Positions 15,661 to 23,594 of a stretch of 34,712 bases of DNA are shown in pieces; position 1 is the stretch's first letter; every line of letters starts with the position of its first letter. The translations under genes and the position numbers were made by a program. The DNA is from an uncultured Streptococcus sp. (GTDB lineage Bacteria > Bacillota > Bacilli > Lactobacillales > Streptococcaceae): positions 1 through 34,712 of the forward strand of contig CABPWC010000007.1 in NCBI GenBank assembly GCA_902461025.1. Reading direction: 5' to 3'. The notes beneath the pieces were generated by a model, which worked only from the letters and a program-made list of their open reading frames with translations, was not told the origin of the DNA and ran no database searches.

Positions 15661-15906
15661 ATGGACCTTATTTTAGCAATTGTCTTGATTGTTTTAGCTT
15701 TTCTAGGTGGAGCACTTGGAGGAATGTACTTGGTGCGCAAGCAAATTGAAAAAGAATTTGCTGATAACCCACGTTTGAATGCAGAAGCAGTTCGTACTCT
15801 GTTGAGTGCAAATGGTCAAAAACCAAGCGAAGCTAAGGTACAACAAGTTTACCACCAAATCATTCGCCAACAAAAAGCAGCCCTTGCTAACAATAAAAAG
15901 AAATAA
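15661..15906 (+). CDS. YneF family (UPF0154) small membrane protein
   Basis: 81 residues: an N-terminal transmembrane helix (about residues 3-23, with GGALGGMYLVRK at its end) followed by a charged, soluble tail ending in NNKKK. This is the classic pattern of the UPF0154/YneF family, common in Firmicutes and without an established function. The length and the N-P-R-L-N segment (NPRLNAEAVRTLL) are typical. CAGGAG stands eight bases before the ATG. It has its own promoter and a hairpin downstream, so it is probably a single-gene unit beside the murI operon. Confidence 0.85.
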   Translation: MDLILAIVLIVLAFLGGALGGMYLVRKQIEKEFADNPRLNAEAVRTLLSANGQKPSEAKVQQVYHQIIRQQKAALANNKKK

Positions 15907-15913
15907 ATAGGAA

Positions 15914-15939
15914 AAGTCTGGGATGAAAATTCCAGACTT
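15914..15939 (+). terminator. Hairpin after the YneF gene
   Basis: AAGTCTGG pairs with CCAGACTT around a ten-base loop, eight bases after the stop codon. There is no T-run after it, so it is either a weak terminator or a message-stabilising hairpin. Confidence 0.4.
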
Positions 15940-15980
15940 CTCACTATGTTCAACTGATATTTAAGGATAAGACTTTTTCC

Positions 15981-16008
15981 TTGCATTCTATTGATATTTG
16001 ATTATGAT
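15981..16008 (+). promoter_or_regulatory. Putative promoter of the murI operon
   Basis: TTGCAT at 15981-15986, 16-base spacer, TATGAT at 16003-16008. The leader to the murI ATG would be about 100 bases. This is the best match in the gap, but not strong. Confidence 0.45.
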
Positions 16009-16113
16009 TAAGAGGGAGATAGTCTGGAGTCTACCAGTCTGTCAGAAATTTCAACGAGAAATGTAACGATAATGAACTATCAATCAGAAAAATAAGACTA
16101 GAAAGAAGACTGT

Positions 16114-16908
16114 ATGGATAATCGACCAATTGGTTTTTTGGATTCGGGCGTTGGAGGCTTGACCGTTGTACGTGAGCTCATGCGCCAGCTTCCTCATGAA
16201 GAAATCGTCTATATTGGAGATTCGGCACGGGCACCTTACGGGCCTCGTCCTGCTGAGCAAATTCGTGAATATACTTGGCAGTTGGTCAACTTTCTTTTGA
16301 CCAAGGATGTCAAGATGATTGTCATCGCTTGTAATACTGCAACAGCAGTTGTTTGGGAAGAAATTAAATCCAAACTCGATATTCCTGTTCTTGGAGTGAT
16401 TTTACCGGGCGCTTCAGCTGCTATCAAAACAAGTCAGGGTGGGAAAATCGGTGTGATTGGAACAGCGATGACAGTACAATCAGATATCTATCGTCAAAAA
16501 ATTCATGACCTAGATCCAAATTTGCAAGTTGAAAGTTTGGCCTGCCCTAAGTTTGCTCCCTTGGTTGAGTCTGGTGCCCTTTCAACCAGTGTGACCAAGA
16601 AAGTAGTTTATGAAACCTTGCGTCCATTAGTGGGCAAGGTAGACAGTTTGATTTTGGGTTGTACCCACTACCCGCTCCTCAGCCCCATTATCCAAAATGT
16701 GATGGGACCGGAAGTGAAACTGATTGATAGTGGAGCAGAGTGTGTACGGGATATTTCTGTCTTACTCAATTATTTCGAGATTAATCGTGGCCGCGATGCA
16801 GGGCCTCTACAACACCGTTTTTATACGACTGCAAATAGCCATAGTTTTGCTCAGATTGGAGCGGAATGGCTAGAAAAAGAGATTCATGTGGAGCATGTAA
16901 CATTATGA
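16114..16908 (+). CDS. murI: Glutamate racemase
   Basis: 264 residues of the Asp/Glu racemase family, normal length. It supplies D-glutamate for peptidoglycan. The N-terminal IGFLDSGVGGLTV motif carries Asp10; the two catalytic cysteines are Cys73 (IACNTATA) and Cys183 (LGCTHYPLL, with His185). AAAGAAG precedes the ATG. It begins a series of closely spaced genes, and its stop overlaps the next start (ATGA at 16905-16908). The name racE is also used for this gene. Confidence 0.95.
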   Translation: MDNRPIGFLDSGVGGLTVVRELMRQLPHEEIVYIGDSARAPYGPRPAEQIREYTWQLVNFLLTKDVKMIVIACNTATAVVWEEIKSKLDIPVLGVILPGASAAIKTSQGGKIGVIGTAMTVQSDIYRQKIHDLDPNLQVESLACPKFAPLVESGALSTSVTKKVVYETLRPLVGKVDSLILGCTHYPLLSPIIQNVMGPEVKLIDSGAECVRDISVLLNYFEINRGRDAGPLQHRFYTTANSHSFAQIGAEWLEKEIHVEHVTL

Positions 16909-17876
16909 CAAACAAAATTTATGAATACAAGGATGACCAGGACTGGTATGTAGGTGTCTGGGACGTCTACGGTGGAATCTATAGCCTCATAAAAGATCCT
17001 CTTGATCTCAATTTTATGGATTTGGCTCGCATTTTCCGTGATGAGGAAAATGGTTTTCCAATCACGATTACGGTAATGCGCTGGTCTTCCAACTTCCGTT
17101 TACTCTCTTTTATCGTTGAGATTTTAAATGCAGAAGCCGGTCGAAACTTGGAAGTCATTCAACGCCAAGGTGCCTTGCTCTTAGTTGAAAATGGACAACT
17201 CTTGCATGTGGAATTACCTAAAGAAGGAGTAGATGTCGAAGCCTTCTTTGAAACTAGCAAAGTCAGAGAAACCTTGTTGATAGCGACTCGTAATGAAGGG
17301 AAGACCAAGGAATTTCGTGCTATCTTTGACAAACTTGGATATGATGTGGAGAATCTCAATGATTACCCAGATCTGCCTGAAGTTGCTGAAACCGGTATGA
17401 CCTTTGAAGAAAATGCTCGCCTTAAGGCTGAAACCATCTCCAAATTGACAGGCAAGATGGTTCTAGCAGATGATTCTGGTCTTAAAGTCGATGTCCTCGG
17501 TGGATTGCCAGGCGTTTGGTCAGCTCGATTTGCAGGAGTGGGAGCCACTGACCAGGAAAACAATGCTAAACTCTTGCACGAATTAGCCATGGTCTTTGAA
17601 CTCAAGGACCGTTCGGCACAATTCCACACCACTTTGGTTGTGGCTAGCCCAGGTAAGGAAAGCTTGGTGGTCGAAGCTGATTGGCCAGGCTACATTAACT
17701 TTGAACCTAAGGGTGAAAATGGTTTTGGCTACGATCCTCTTTTCCTAGTAGGAGAAACAGGCAAGTCATCAGCTGAATTAACCCTTGAAGAAAAAAATAG
17801 TCAATCTCACCGTGCCTTAGCCGTTAAGAAACTTTTGGAGGTATTTCCATCATGGCAAAGCAAACCATCATTGTAA
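16905..17876 (+). CDS. rdgB: Non-canonical purine NTP pyrophosphatase (RdgB/HAM1) with streptococcal N-terminal domain
   Basis: 323 residues in two parts. Residues about 124-318 are a complete HAM1/RdgB domain, beginning with the substrate loop LLIATRNEGKTKEF, then the ADDSGL motif and ending with the SQSHRALA signature; this enzyme hydrolyses ITP, dITP and XTP to keep them out of nucleic acids. Residues 1-120 are an extra domain not found in E. coli or Bacillus RdgB (about 197 aa); it contains DWYVGVWDVYGG and has no motif I can name. I start at ATG 16905, which overlaps the murI stop; the longer frame from 16866 would lie inside murI. The 3' end overlaps the next gene by 25 bases. Confidence 0.9.
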   Translation: MTNKIYEYKDDQDWYVGVWDVYGGIYSLIKDPLDLNFMDLARIFRDEENGFPITITVMRWSSNFRLLSFIVEILNAEAGRNLEVIQRQGALLLVENGQLLHVELPKEGVDVEAFFETSKVRETLLIATRNEGKTKEFRAIFDKLGYDVENLNDYPDLPEVAETGMTFEENARLKAETISKLTGKMVLADDSGLKVDVLGGLPGVWSARFAGVGATDQENNAKLLHELAMVFELKDRSAQFHTTLVVASPGKESLVVEADWPGYINFEPKGENGFGYDPLFLVGETGKSSAELTLEEKNSQSHRALAVKKLLEVFPSWQSKPSL

Positions 17877-18373
17877 TGAGCGATTCCCACGGAGATAGCT
17901 TGATTGTGGAAGAAATTCGTGATCGCTATCTTGGGAAAGTTGATGCCATTTTTCACGATGGTGACTCGGAGCTTCGCCCAGATTCACCACTCTGGGAAGG
18001 GATTCAGGTAGTTAGAGGAAACATGGATTTCTATTCAGATTATCCAGAACGCTTAGTGACTCAACTGGGTCCTACCAAGATTATCCAGACTCACGGACAC
18101 TTATTTGACATTAACTTCAATTTCCAAAAACTAGATTTCTGGGCCCAAGAGGAAGATGCTGATATCTGTCTCTATGGTCACTTGCATGTGCCAAATGCTT
18201 GGATGGAAGGGAAAACCCTCTTCCTAAATCCAGGTTCTATCAGTCAACCACGTGGAACCATCAGAGAATGTCTCTACGCTCGTGTAGAAATTGATGACAG
18301 CTATTTCAAAGTGGACTTTTTGACACGTGCTCATGAGGTTTATCCTGGCTTATCCAAGGAGTTTGCTCGATGA
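17852..18373 (+). CDS. YfcE/MJ0936-family metallophosphoesterase
   Basis: 173 residues of the calcineurin-like phosphoesterase superfamily. Metal-binding motifs are in order: SDSHGD at residues 10-15, HDGDSE around 35-40, GN (MD) near 55, THGH near 76-79 and GHLHVPN near 109-115. Relatives hydrolyse phosphodiesters with Mn2+; the natural substrate is unknown. ATG 17852 follows TTGGAGGTA within the end of rdgB, which explains the 25-base overlap. The stop overlaps the following start by four bases (ATGA), so all of these genes appear to be translationally coupled. Confidence 0.88.
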   Translation: MAKQTIIVMSDSHGDSLIVEEIRDRYLGKVDAIFHDGDSELRPDSPLWEGIQVVRGNMDFYSDYPERLVTQLGPTKIIQTHGHLFDINFNFQKLDFWAQEEDADICLYGHLHVPNAWMEGKTLFLNPGSISQPRGTIRECLYARVEIDDSYFKVDFLTRAHEVYPGLSKEFAR

Positions 18374-18831
18374 TTGCCAAAGAATTTGAACTCTTTTTGC
18401 TGGAGCAAGAGGAAACCTTTTTGACTCCTGCTGAAAATTTGGCTGTACTCATTGATACTCACAATGCAGATCATGCAATTCTCCTCCTTAGCCAGATGAC
18501 TTATACACGAGTTCCAGTAGTGACTGCTGAGAAAAAATTTGTTGGGACCATAGGGCTTAGAGATATTTTTGCATATCAAATGGAGCAGGATTTAAGTCAG
18601 GAAGTCATGGCGGATATGGATATTGTTCACATGACAAAGAAGGATGTCGCGGTAGTTAATCCAGACTATACATTGACGGATGTTTTACATAAGCTAGTGG
18701 ATGAGTCTTTCCTGCCAGTCGTTGGTAAGGATGGCCTTTTCCAAGGAATTATCACGCGAAAGTCAATCCTCAAGGCTGTTAATGCCCTCCTGCATGATTT
18801 TAGTAAGGAATATGAGATTCGAAGCAAATGA
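18370..18831 (+). CDS. cbpB: Two-CBS-domain protein, CbpB/DarB-like c-di-AMP-binding protein
   Basis: 153 residues made almost wholly of two CBS domains (about residues 15-70 and 80-140), with no enzymatic partner domain. Free-standing CBS-pair proteins of this size in streptococci and Bacillus (CbpB; DarB/YkuL) bind c-di-AMP and signal to the (p)ppGpp synthetase and other partners. The pattern TRVPVV...FVGTIGLRDIF and LPVVGKDGLFQGIITRKSI is typical of nucleotide-binding CBS motifs. The family assignment is strong; ligand and gene symbol are inferred from relatives. It starts within the phosphoesterase stop and its own stop overlaps the XerD-like start (ATGA at 18828-18831). Confidence 0.75.
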   Translation: MIAKEFELFLLEQEETFLTPAENLAVLIDTHNADHAILLLSQMTYTRVPVVTAEKKFVGTIGLRDIFAYQMEQDLSQEVMADMDIVHMTKKDVAVVNPDYTLTDVLHKLVDESFLPVVGKDGLFQGIITRKSILKAVNALLHDFSKEYEIRSK

Positions 18832-19562
18832 GAGAATGGATTTTAACATTTTTAGAAGAAAAGCAAAATCTATCTAGTAATTCTAAACAATCTTATAAAT
18901 ATGACTTGGAGCAGTTTTTAGATCTTATTGGAGAACGAATTTCTGAGACAAGTTTAAAAATTTACCAAGCCCAGCTATCAAATTTTAAAATCAGTGCCCA
19001 AAAGCGTAAAGTTTCTGCCTGCAATCAATTTCTTTACTTTTTATACCAGAAAGGAAAGATTGGCGTCTTTTATCGTTTGGAATTGCCGAAACAGGCTGAA
19101 AAAAAACAAGTCAAGTCAGAGCTTTTAGACTTGAGTTCTTTCTGGCAAGAAAGTACATATCCAGAAGGGCGTTTAATAGCCTTATTGATAGTTGAATTGG
19201 GCCTCTTGCCTAGTGAAATTCTAGCCATAAAAATAAGTGATGTGAATCTAGATTTTCAAGTGTTGAGAATCAATAAAGCTTCTCAAAAAAGAATCTTGAG
19301 TCTTCCCACAAAATTACTTGCAGAGTTAGAACCCTTGATGGGACAGACCTACCTCTTTGAAAAAGCTGGTAGGCCATACTCTCGTCAATGGGCCTTTCGT
19401 CAGTTAGAAGCCTTTCTAAAGGAAAAAGGTTTTGCAGATTTATCGGCTCAAGGATTGAGAGAACAGTTTATACTGAGACAAATTGAAGAGAAGGTTGACT
19501 TATATGAAATCGCCAAAAAATTGGGATTAAAAACAGTCATGACCTTAGAAAAATATAGATAA
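18828..19562 (+). CDS. XerD-like tyrosine recombinase homologue, probably catalytically inactive
   Basis: 244 residues with the fold of a tyrosine recombinase: an N-terminal SAM-like core-binding domain (about 1-90) and a C-terminal catalytic-type domain (about 100-244). The nucleophile Tyr243 and one arginine (Arg211 in GLRE) remain, but the first catalytic Arg is replaced (Leu127 in LGLLPSE where GLR(V/I)SE is normal), the box II His is Gln208 and the box III His is Leu234. Such proteins are named 'XerD-like' in streptococci, where dif resolution is done by XerS, encoded elsewhere. Its constant place before scpA and scpB suggests a chromosome-related structural or binding role. Coupled to both neighbours. 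Confidence 0.85.
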   Translation: MREWILTFLEEKQNLSSNSKQSYKYDLEQFLDLIGERISETSLKIYQAQLSNFKISAQKRKVSACNQFLYFLYQKGKIGVFYRLELPKQAEKKQVKSELLDLSSFWQESTYPEGRLIALLIVELGLLPSEILAIKISDVNLDFQVLRINKASQKRILSLPTKLLAELEPLMGQTYLFEKAGRPYSRQWAFRQLEAFLKEKGFADLSAQGLREQFILRQIEEKVDLYEIAKKLGLKTVMTLEKYR

Positions 19563-20296
19563 TGGATATTAAATTAAAAGATTTTGAAGGGCCTTTGGAC
19601 TTGCTCTTACACTTGGTTTCAAAGTATCAGATGGATATCTATGATGTACCGATTACAGAAGTTATTGAGCAGTATCTAGCCTACATATCAACCTTACAAG
19701 CCATGCGTTTAGAAGTAGCAGGTGAATATATGGTGATGGCTAGCCAACTGATGCTGATCAAAAGTCGTAAGCTCTTGCCAAAGGTTGCGGAAGTGTCTGA
19801 TTTAGAGGATGACCTTGAACAGGACCTTCTTTCTCAAATCGAAGAATACCGCAAGTTTAAACTTTTGGGAGAGCAGTTGGAAGTGAAGCACCAAGAACGA
19901 GCTCAATATTACTCAAAAGCACCGACAGAGTTAATTTACGAAGATGCTGAACTTGTGCATGATAAGACCACGATCGATCTTTTCTTAGCCTTTTCAACCT
20001 TACTGACCAAGAAAAAGGAAGAATTCTCGAAAAACCATACAACCATTTTACGAGATGAGTATAAGATTGAGGATATGATGCTTATCGTCCGAGAAGCCTT
20101 GGTTGAAGGTGAGCAATTATGTCTGCAGGATTTGTTCAAGGAAGCCCAGAATGTCCAAGAGGTTATTACACTCTTTTTAGCGACCTTGGAGTTGATTAAA
20201 ACCCAAGAAATTCTCTTGATTCAAAAAGAGAGTTTTGGAGATATCTATCTCATGAAAAAGAATGAGGAAAATCAAGTAGAGCAAAGTCAGGCTTGA
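19562..20296 (+). CDS. scpA: Segregation and condensation protein A (kleisin)
   Basis: 244 residues, normal for ScpA. The N-terminal part opens with KLKDFEGPLDLLLHLV, the conserved start of kleisins that binds the SMC head/neck; the middle binds ScpB and the C-terminal winged helix binds the other SMC head. It bridges SMC dimers in the condensin complex that organises and segregates the chromosome. The ATG overlaps the XerD-like stop by one base. scpB follows after 12 bases. Confidence 0.95.
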   Translation: MDIKLKDFEGPLDLLLHLVSKYQMDIYDVPITEVIEQYLAYISTLQAMRLEVAGEYMVMASQLMLIKSRKLLPKVAEVSDLEDDLEQDLLSQIEEYRKFKLLGEQLEVKHQERAQYYSKAPTELIYEDAELVHDKTTIDLFLAFSTLLTKKKEEFSKNHTTILRDEYKIEDMMLIVREALVEGEQLCLQDLFKEAQNVQEVITLFLATLELIKTQEILLIQKESFGDIYLMKKNEENQVEQSQA

Positions 20297-20308
20297 TAGA
20301 GAGGAAGT

Positions 20309-20878
20309 ATGAGTACTTTAGCAAAAATAGAAGCACTCCTGTTTGTGTCAGGTGAAGATGGGATTAGGGCTCGTCAGTTGGCAGAACTCTTATCGTTACC
20401 ACCAACAGGGGTTCAGCAGAGTCTTGAAAAATTAGCCAAAAAGTATGAAAAAGACCAGGATTCTAGTCTGGCACTAATTGAGACAGGAGGGGCCTACAGA
20501 TTGGTGACCAAACCTCAATTTGCTGATGTTTTGAAGGAATATTCTAAGGCGCCAATCAACCAGAGTCTATCTCGGGCTGCGCTTGAAACCTTGTCCATTA
20601 TTGCTTATAAGCAACCTATCACACGTATAGAAATCGACGCTATTCGTGGGGTTAATTCAAGTGGAGCTCTAGCTAAGTTACAGGCCTTCGATTTGATACG
20701 AGAAGATGGGAAAAAAGAAGTTCTTGGACGCCCTAATCTCTATGTAACTACGGAATATTTTCTAGATTACATGGGTATTAACCATTTGGAAGAATTGCCT
20801 GTGATTGATGAGCTTGAAATTCAAGCACAAGAAAGCCAATTATTTGGTGAAAGGATAGAAGAAGATGAGAATCAATAA
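20309..20878 (+). CDS. scpB: Segregation and condensation protein B
   Basis: 189 residues with two winged-helix domains. The conserved central sequence ALETLSIIAYKQPITR followed by IRGVNSSGAL (about residues 92-120) is the ScpB hallmark. ScpB dimers bind ScpA and regulate the SMC ATPase. GAGAGGAAG precedes the ATG. The 3' end overlaps rluB by 14 bases in a different frame. The C-terminal tail is acidic and Gln-rich, as usual. Confidence 0.95.
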   Translation: MSTLAKIEALLFVSGEDGIRARQLAELLSLPPTGVQQSLEKLAKKYEKDQDSSLALIETGGAYRLVTKPQFADVLKEYSKAPINQSLSRAALETLSIIAYKQPITRIEIDAIRGVNSSGALAKLQAFDLIREDGKKEVLGRPNLYVTTEYFLDYMGINHLEELPVIDELEIQAQESQLFGERIEEDENQ

Positions 20879-21587
20879 ATATATTGCCCACGCAGGTGTG
20901 GCCAGTAGGAGAAAAGCAGAGGAGTTGATCAAGCAAGGCTTGGTGACTGTTAACGGTCAGGTGGTGCGTGAACTAGCGACTACTATCAAGTCTGGTGACA
21001 AGGTCGAAGTTGACGGTCAACCAATCTATAATGAAGAAAAGGTCTACTATCTGCTTAACAAACCACGTGGAGTGATTTCGAGTGTAACGGATGACAAGAA
21101 CCGCAAGACTGTTGTCGACCTTTTGCCTCATGTGAAAGAACGTATTTACCCTGTAGGACGTTTGGACTGGGATACCTCAGGTGTTCTGATTTTGACCAAT
21201 GATGGGGATTTTACAGACGAGATGATTCACCCTCGTAACGAGATTGACAAGGTCTATGTTGCGCGTGTAAAAGGGATTGCCAACAAAGAAAACCTTCGCC
21301 CCTTGACTCGAGGAGTTGAGATTGATGGCAAGAAAACCAAGCCAGCTGTCTATGAAATTCTCAAAGTGGACCCAGTTAAAAACCGCTCAGTTGTTCAATT
21401 GACCATCCATGAAGGACGTAACCACCAAGTTAAAAAAATGTTTGAAGCTGTAGGTCTTCAAGTTGACAAGTTGTCACGGACCCGTTTTGGACACCTAGAC
21501 TTGACAGGTCTCCGTCCAGGTGAATCCCGTCGTCTCAATAAAAAGGAAATTAGCCAACTACATACTATGGCTGTAACCAAGAAATAA
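20865..21587 (+). CDS. rluB: 23S rRNA pseudouridine synthase, RluB type
   Basis: 240 residues: an N-terminal S4 RNA-binding domain (about 1-60, MRINKYIAHAGVASRRKAE) and an RsuA/RluB catalytic domain. The catalytic aspartate is Asp101 in GRLDWDTSG; NDGDF and EGRNHQVKKMF complete the family pattern. By family it converts a uridine near position 2605 of 23S rRNA to pseudouridine. The ATG lies inside scpB, after AGGATAGAAGA; the one-base overlap at the 3' end couples it to yidD. Confidence 0.9.
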   Translation: MRINKYIAHAGVASRRKAEELIKQGLVTVNGQVVRELATTIKSGDKVEVDGQPIYNEEKVYYLLNKPRGVISSVTDDKNRKTVVDLLPHVKERIYPVGRLDWDTSGVLILTNDGDFTDEMIHPRNEIDKVYVARVKGIANKENLRPLTRGVEIDGKKTKPAVYEILKVDPVKNRSVVQLTIHEGRNHQVKKMFEAVGLQVDKLSRTRFGHLDLTGLRPGESRRLNKKEISQLHTMAVTKK

Positions 21588-21823
21588 TGAAAAGAATGTT
21601 AATTGCACCTGTGCGATTTTACCAACGCTTTATATCCCCGGCTTTTCCGCCTTCTTGTAGATTTGAACCAAGCTGTTCAAACTACATGATTCAGGCTATT
21701 GAAAAGCATGGATTTAAGGGGGTTCTCATGGGATTGGCACGGATTTTACGATGTCATCCTTGGTCTGAAATAGGTAAGGATCCTGTTCCGGACCACTTTT
21801 CTTTAAAGAGAAATTCAAAGTAA
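21587..21823 (+). CDS. yidD: Membrane protein insertion efficiency factor
   Basis: 78 residues of the YidD (UPF0161) family. It shows the conserved order RFYQRFISP, then CRFEPSCSNYMIQAIEKHG and GLARILRCHPW, including the two cysteines of the CxFxPSC motif. It is thought to help YidC in inserting membrane proteins and sits at the inner face of the membrane through an amphipathic helix. It is the last gene of the murI block; the interspersed repeat begins three bases after its stop and can provide the terminator. Confidence 0.93.
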   Translation: MKRMLIAPVRFYQRFISPAFPPSCRFEPSCSNYMIQAIEKHGFKGVLMGLARILRCHPWSEIGKDPVPDHFSLKRNSK

Positions 21824-21825
21824 AA

Positions 21826-22115
21826 AGAGGCTAGGACAAAAGTCCTAGCCTCTCAATTGTCTTTGGATTGTCGAGCAAGACGCAGTGGTTGAGTGGGTTC
21901 TACTAGGCTGATTTCATCAGCTTTTACAGCCTTATACTCTTCGAAAATCAAATTCAAACCACGTCAGCGTCGCCTTACCGTACTCAAGTACAGCTTGCGG
22001 CTAGCTTCCTAGTTTGCTCTTTAATTTTCATTGAGTATTACTCAACTGTGCGGAGGTGGGACGACGAAATCGAATTCTAACGAATGACCGATTTCTGTCC
22101 CACTCTCTTTTTTTG
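21826..22115 (+). repeat. Interspersed hairpin repeat, copy 2, interrupted by a BOX element
   Basis: Matches copy 3 (31728-31917) in two parts, about 21826-21932 and 22041-22115, with an intruding BOX between. The left hairpin GAGGCTAGGAC/GTCCTAGCCTC is perfect here, where copy 3 has a G-U pair. The right hairpin (GTGGGACGACGAAATCG against CGATTTCTGTCCCAC) is followed by TCTCTTTTTTT and should terminate the murI-yidD transcript. Confidence 0.9.
21935..22038 (+). repeat. BOX element (boxA-boxC, no boxB)
   Basis: 104 bp that begin TACTCTTCGAAAATC and end TTTTCATTGAGTAT, the inverted ends of pneumococcal BOX elements. The boxA part runs to CGTCGCCTTACCGTACTC and the boxC part (CTTGCGGCTAGCTTCCTAG) follows without any boxB. 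It is flanked by TA on both sides (21933-21934 and 22039-22040), while the uninterrupted copy 3 has a single TA at that point (31839-31840). Confidence 0.9.
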
Positions 22116-22175
22116 TTTCAAGGAGTAATTTGCTGGGTAAAATATCGATTTCTACTACCCTTCTCCTATAAAAAG

Positions 22176-22184
22176 TGGTAAAAT
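22176..22184 (+). promoter_or_regulatory. Extended -10 promoter of pepA
   Basis: TGG then TAAAAT at 22179-22184, 25 bases before the pepA ATG. No good -35 hexamer. AAGAAGGGA is the ribosome-binding site. Confidence 0.55.
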
Positions 22185-22208
22185 GGTGGAAAGAAAGAAG
22201 GGACTAAA

Positions 22209-23273
22209 ATGACAACATTATTTTCTAAAATCAAAGAAGTAACAGAGCTTTCTGCTATCTCAGGTCACGAAGCGCCTGTACGTGCTTATCTTCGTGAAAA
22301 ATTAACACCTCACGTGGATGAAGTTGTGACTGATGGCTTGGGGGGCATTTTTGGGGTTAAACACTCAGAAGTTGAAAATGCACCTCGTGTTTTGGTAGCC
22401 TCTCACATGGATGAAGTTGGTTTCATGGTTAGTGAAATCAAAGCAGATGGGACCTTCCGAGTAGTCAGCATTGGTGGTTGGAACCCAATGGTTGTTAGTA
22501 GCCAACGCTTTAAACTCTTTACGCGCCAAGGACGTGAAATACCGGTAATTTCGGGTTCAGTTCCTCCACATTTGACTCGTGGCACAGGTGGCCCAACCAT
22601 GCCAGCTATTTCAGATATCGTTTTTGATGGTGGTTTTGCTGATAAGGCTGAGGCTGAAAGTTTTGGTGTCCGTCCTGGAGACACAATTGTTCCAGATAGT
22701 AGCGCAATCCTAACTGCTAATGAAAAAAATATCATCTCAAAAGCATGGGATAACCGTTATGGTGTTCTCATGGTTAGCGAATTGGCTGAAAACTTGTCAG
22801 GTCAAAAACTAGGAAATGAACTTTACCTTGGGGCTAACGTCCAAGAGGAAGTTGGACTTCGTGGTGCTCATACCTCAACAACTAAATTTGATCCAGAAGT
22901 ATTCCTTGCTGTGGATTGCTCGCCAGCTGGTGATGTTTATGGTGGTCAAGGTAAGATTGGTGATGGAACCTTGATTCGTTTCTACGATCCAGGTCACTTA
23001 CTTCTCCCAGGTATGAAGGATTTCCTTTTGACAACTGCTGAAGAAGCTGGAATCAAGTATCAATACTACTGTGGAAAAGGTGGAACTGACGCAGGTGCAG
23101 CTCATCTGAAAAATGGTGGTGTCCCATCAACAACAATCGGTGTTTGTGCCCGTTATATCCACTCTCACCAAACCCTTTATGCAATGGACGATTTCCTTGA
23201 AGCTCAAGCTTTCTTACAAGCCTTGGTTAAAAAATTGGATCGTTCTACAGTAGATTTAATCAAAAATTATTAA
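22209..23273 (+). CDS. pepA: Glutamyl aminopeptidase, M42 family
   Basis: 354 residues of the M42 metallopeptidase family. Two-metal ligands and catalytic residues are recognisable: His66 and Asp68 (ASHMDEVGFM), Asp181 (WDNRYG), Glu213/Glu214 (VQEEVGLRG), Asp236 (AVDCSPA) and His318 (RYIHSH). Streptococcal and lactococcal PepA removes N-terminal Glu/Asp from peptides in the cytoplasm, so it may process peptides imported by the Ami system of this window. It is separated from the next gene by 24 bases, so the two may be cotranscribed. Confidence 0.9.
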   Translation: MTTLFSKIKEVTELSAISGHEAPVRAYLREKLTPHVDEVVTDGLGGIFGVKHSEVENAPRVLVASHMDEVGFMVSEIKADGTFRVVSIGGWNPMVVSSQRFKLFTRQGREIPVISGSVPPHLTRGTGGPTMPAISDIVFDGGFADKAEAESFGVRPGDTIVPDSSAILTANEKNIISKAWDNRYGVLMVSELAENLSGQKLGNELYLGANVQEEVGLRGAHTSTTKFDPEVFLAVDCSPAGDVYGGQGKIGDGTLIRFYDPGHLLLPGMKDFLLTTAEEAGIKYQYYCGKGGTDAGAAHLKNGGVPSTTIGVCARYIHSHQTLYAMDDFLEAQAFLQALVKKLDRSTVDLIKNY

Positions 23274-23297
23274 ACAGAAATGATGGAGGTAATAGGG

Positions 23298-23594
23298 ATG
23301 GAAGAACCAAACCTAGAAACCTTGATACGGGATCTTTACAATCATGCCCGTCAAAACCTGAGTGAGGATTTAGTGGCTGCGCTCCTAGAGACTGCTAAGC
23401 AATTGCCCAGCACTAATGAGCGCTTGCTTGCAGTCCGACTTTCAGGGCTAGTCACACTTGAACTACTCAAGAATCCTAGAACACCTTCGCCAGAGTTAGT
23501 CAATCTGGCCCGCTTTATCAAAAAGGAAGAAGCGAGATACAGGGGTGCAGCCGCATCTTCATTTATGATTGGAGAGCTATTTAAAATGCTTTGA
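23298..23594 (+). CDS. Small helical protein, putative bacteriocin-immunity-like (EntA_Immun type)
   Basis: 98 residues, predicted almost all helical, soluble and without signal or membrane segment. The pattern LIRDLYNHARQNLSEDLVAALLETAKQL followed by helices ending in LVNLARFIKKEE, in parts, resembles the four-helix bundle of the enterocin A immunity family, whose members protect against pediocin-like bacteriocins from inside the cell. Similarity is by pattern only, so this is tentative. I start at ATG 23298 because TGGAGGT stands seven bases before it; the longer frame from 23280 has no such site. No bacteriocin precursor or exporter is nearby; pepA is directly upstream. Confidence 0.5.
   Translation: MEEPNLETLIRDLYNHARQNLSEDLVAALLETAKQLPSTNERLLAVRLSGLVTLELLKNPRTPSPELVNLARFIKKEEARYRGAAASSFMIGELFKML

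Noticed and set aside
18828..19562. XerD-like protein as the chromosome dimer resolvase with a dif site nearby.
   Set aside because: Catalytic residues are missing and streptococci use XerS for this; I found no dif-like site next to it.
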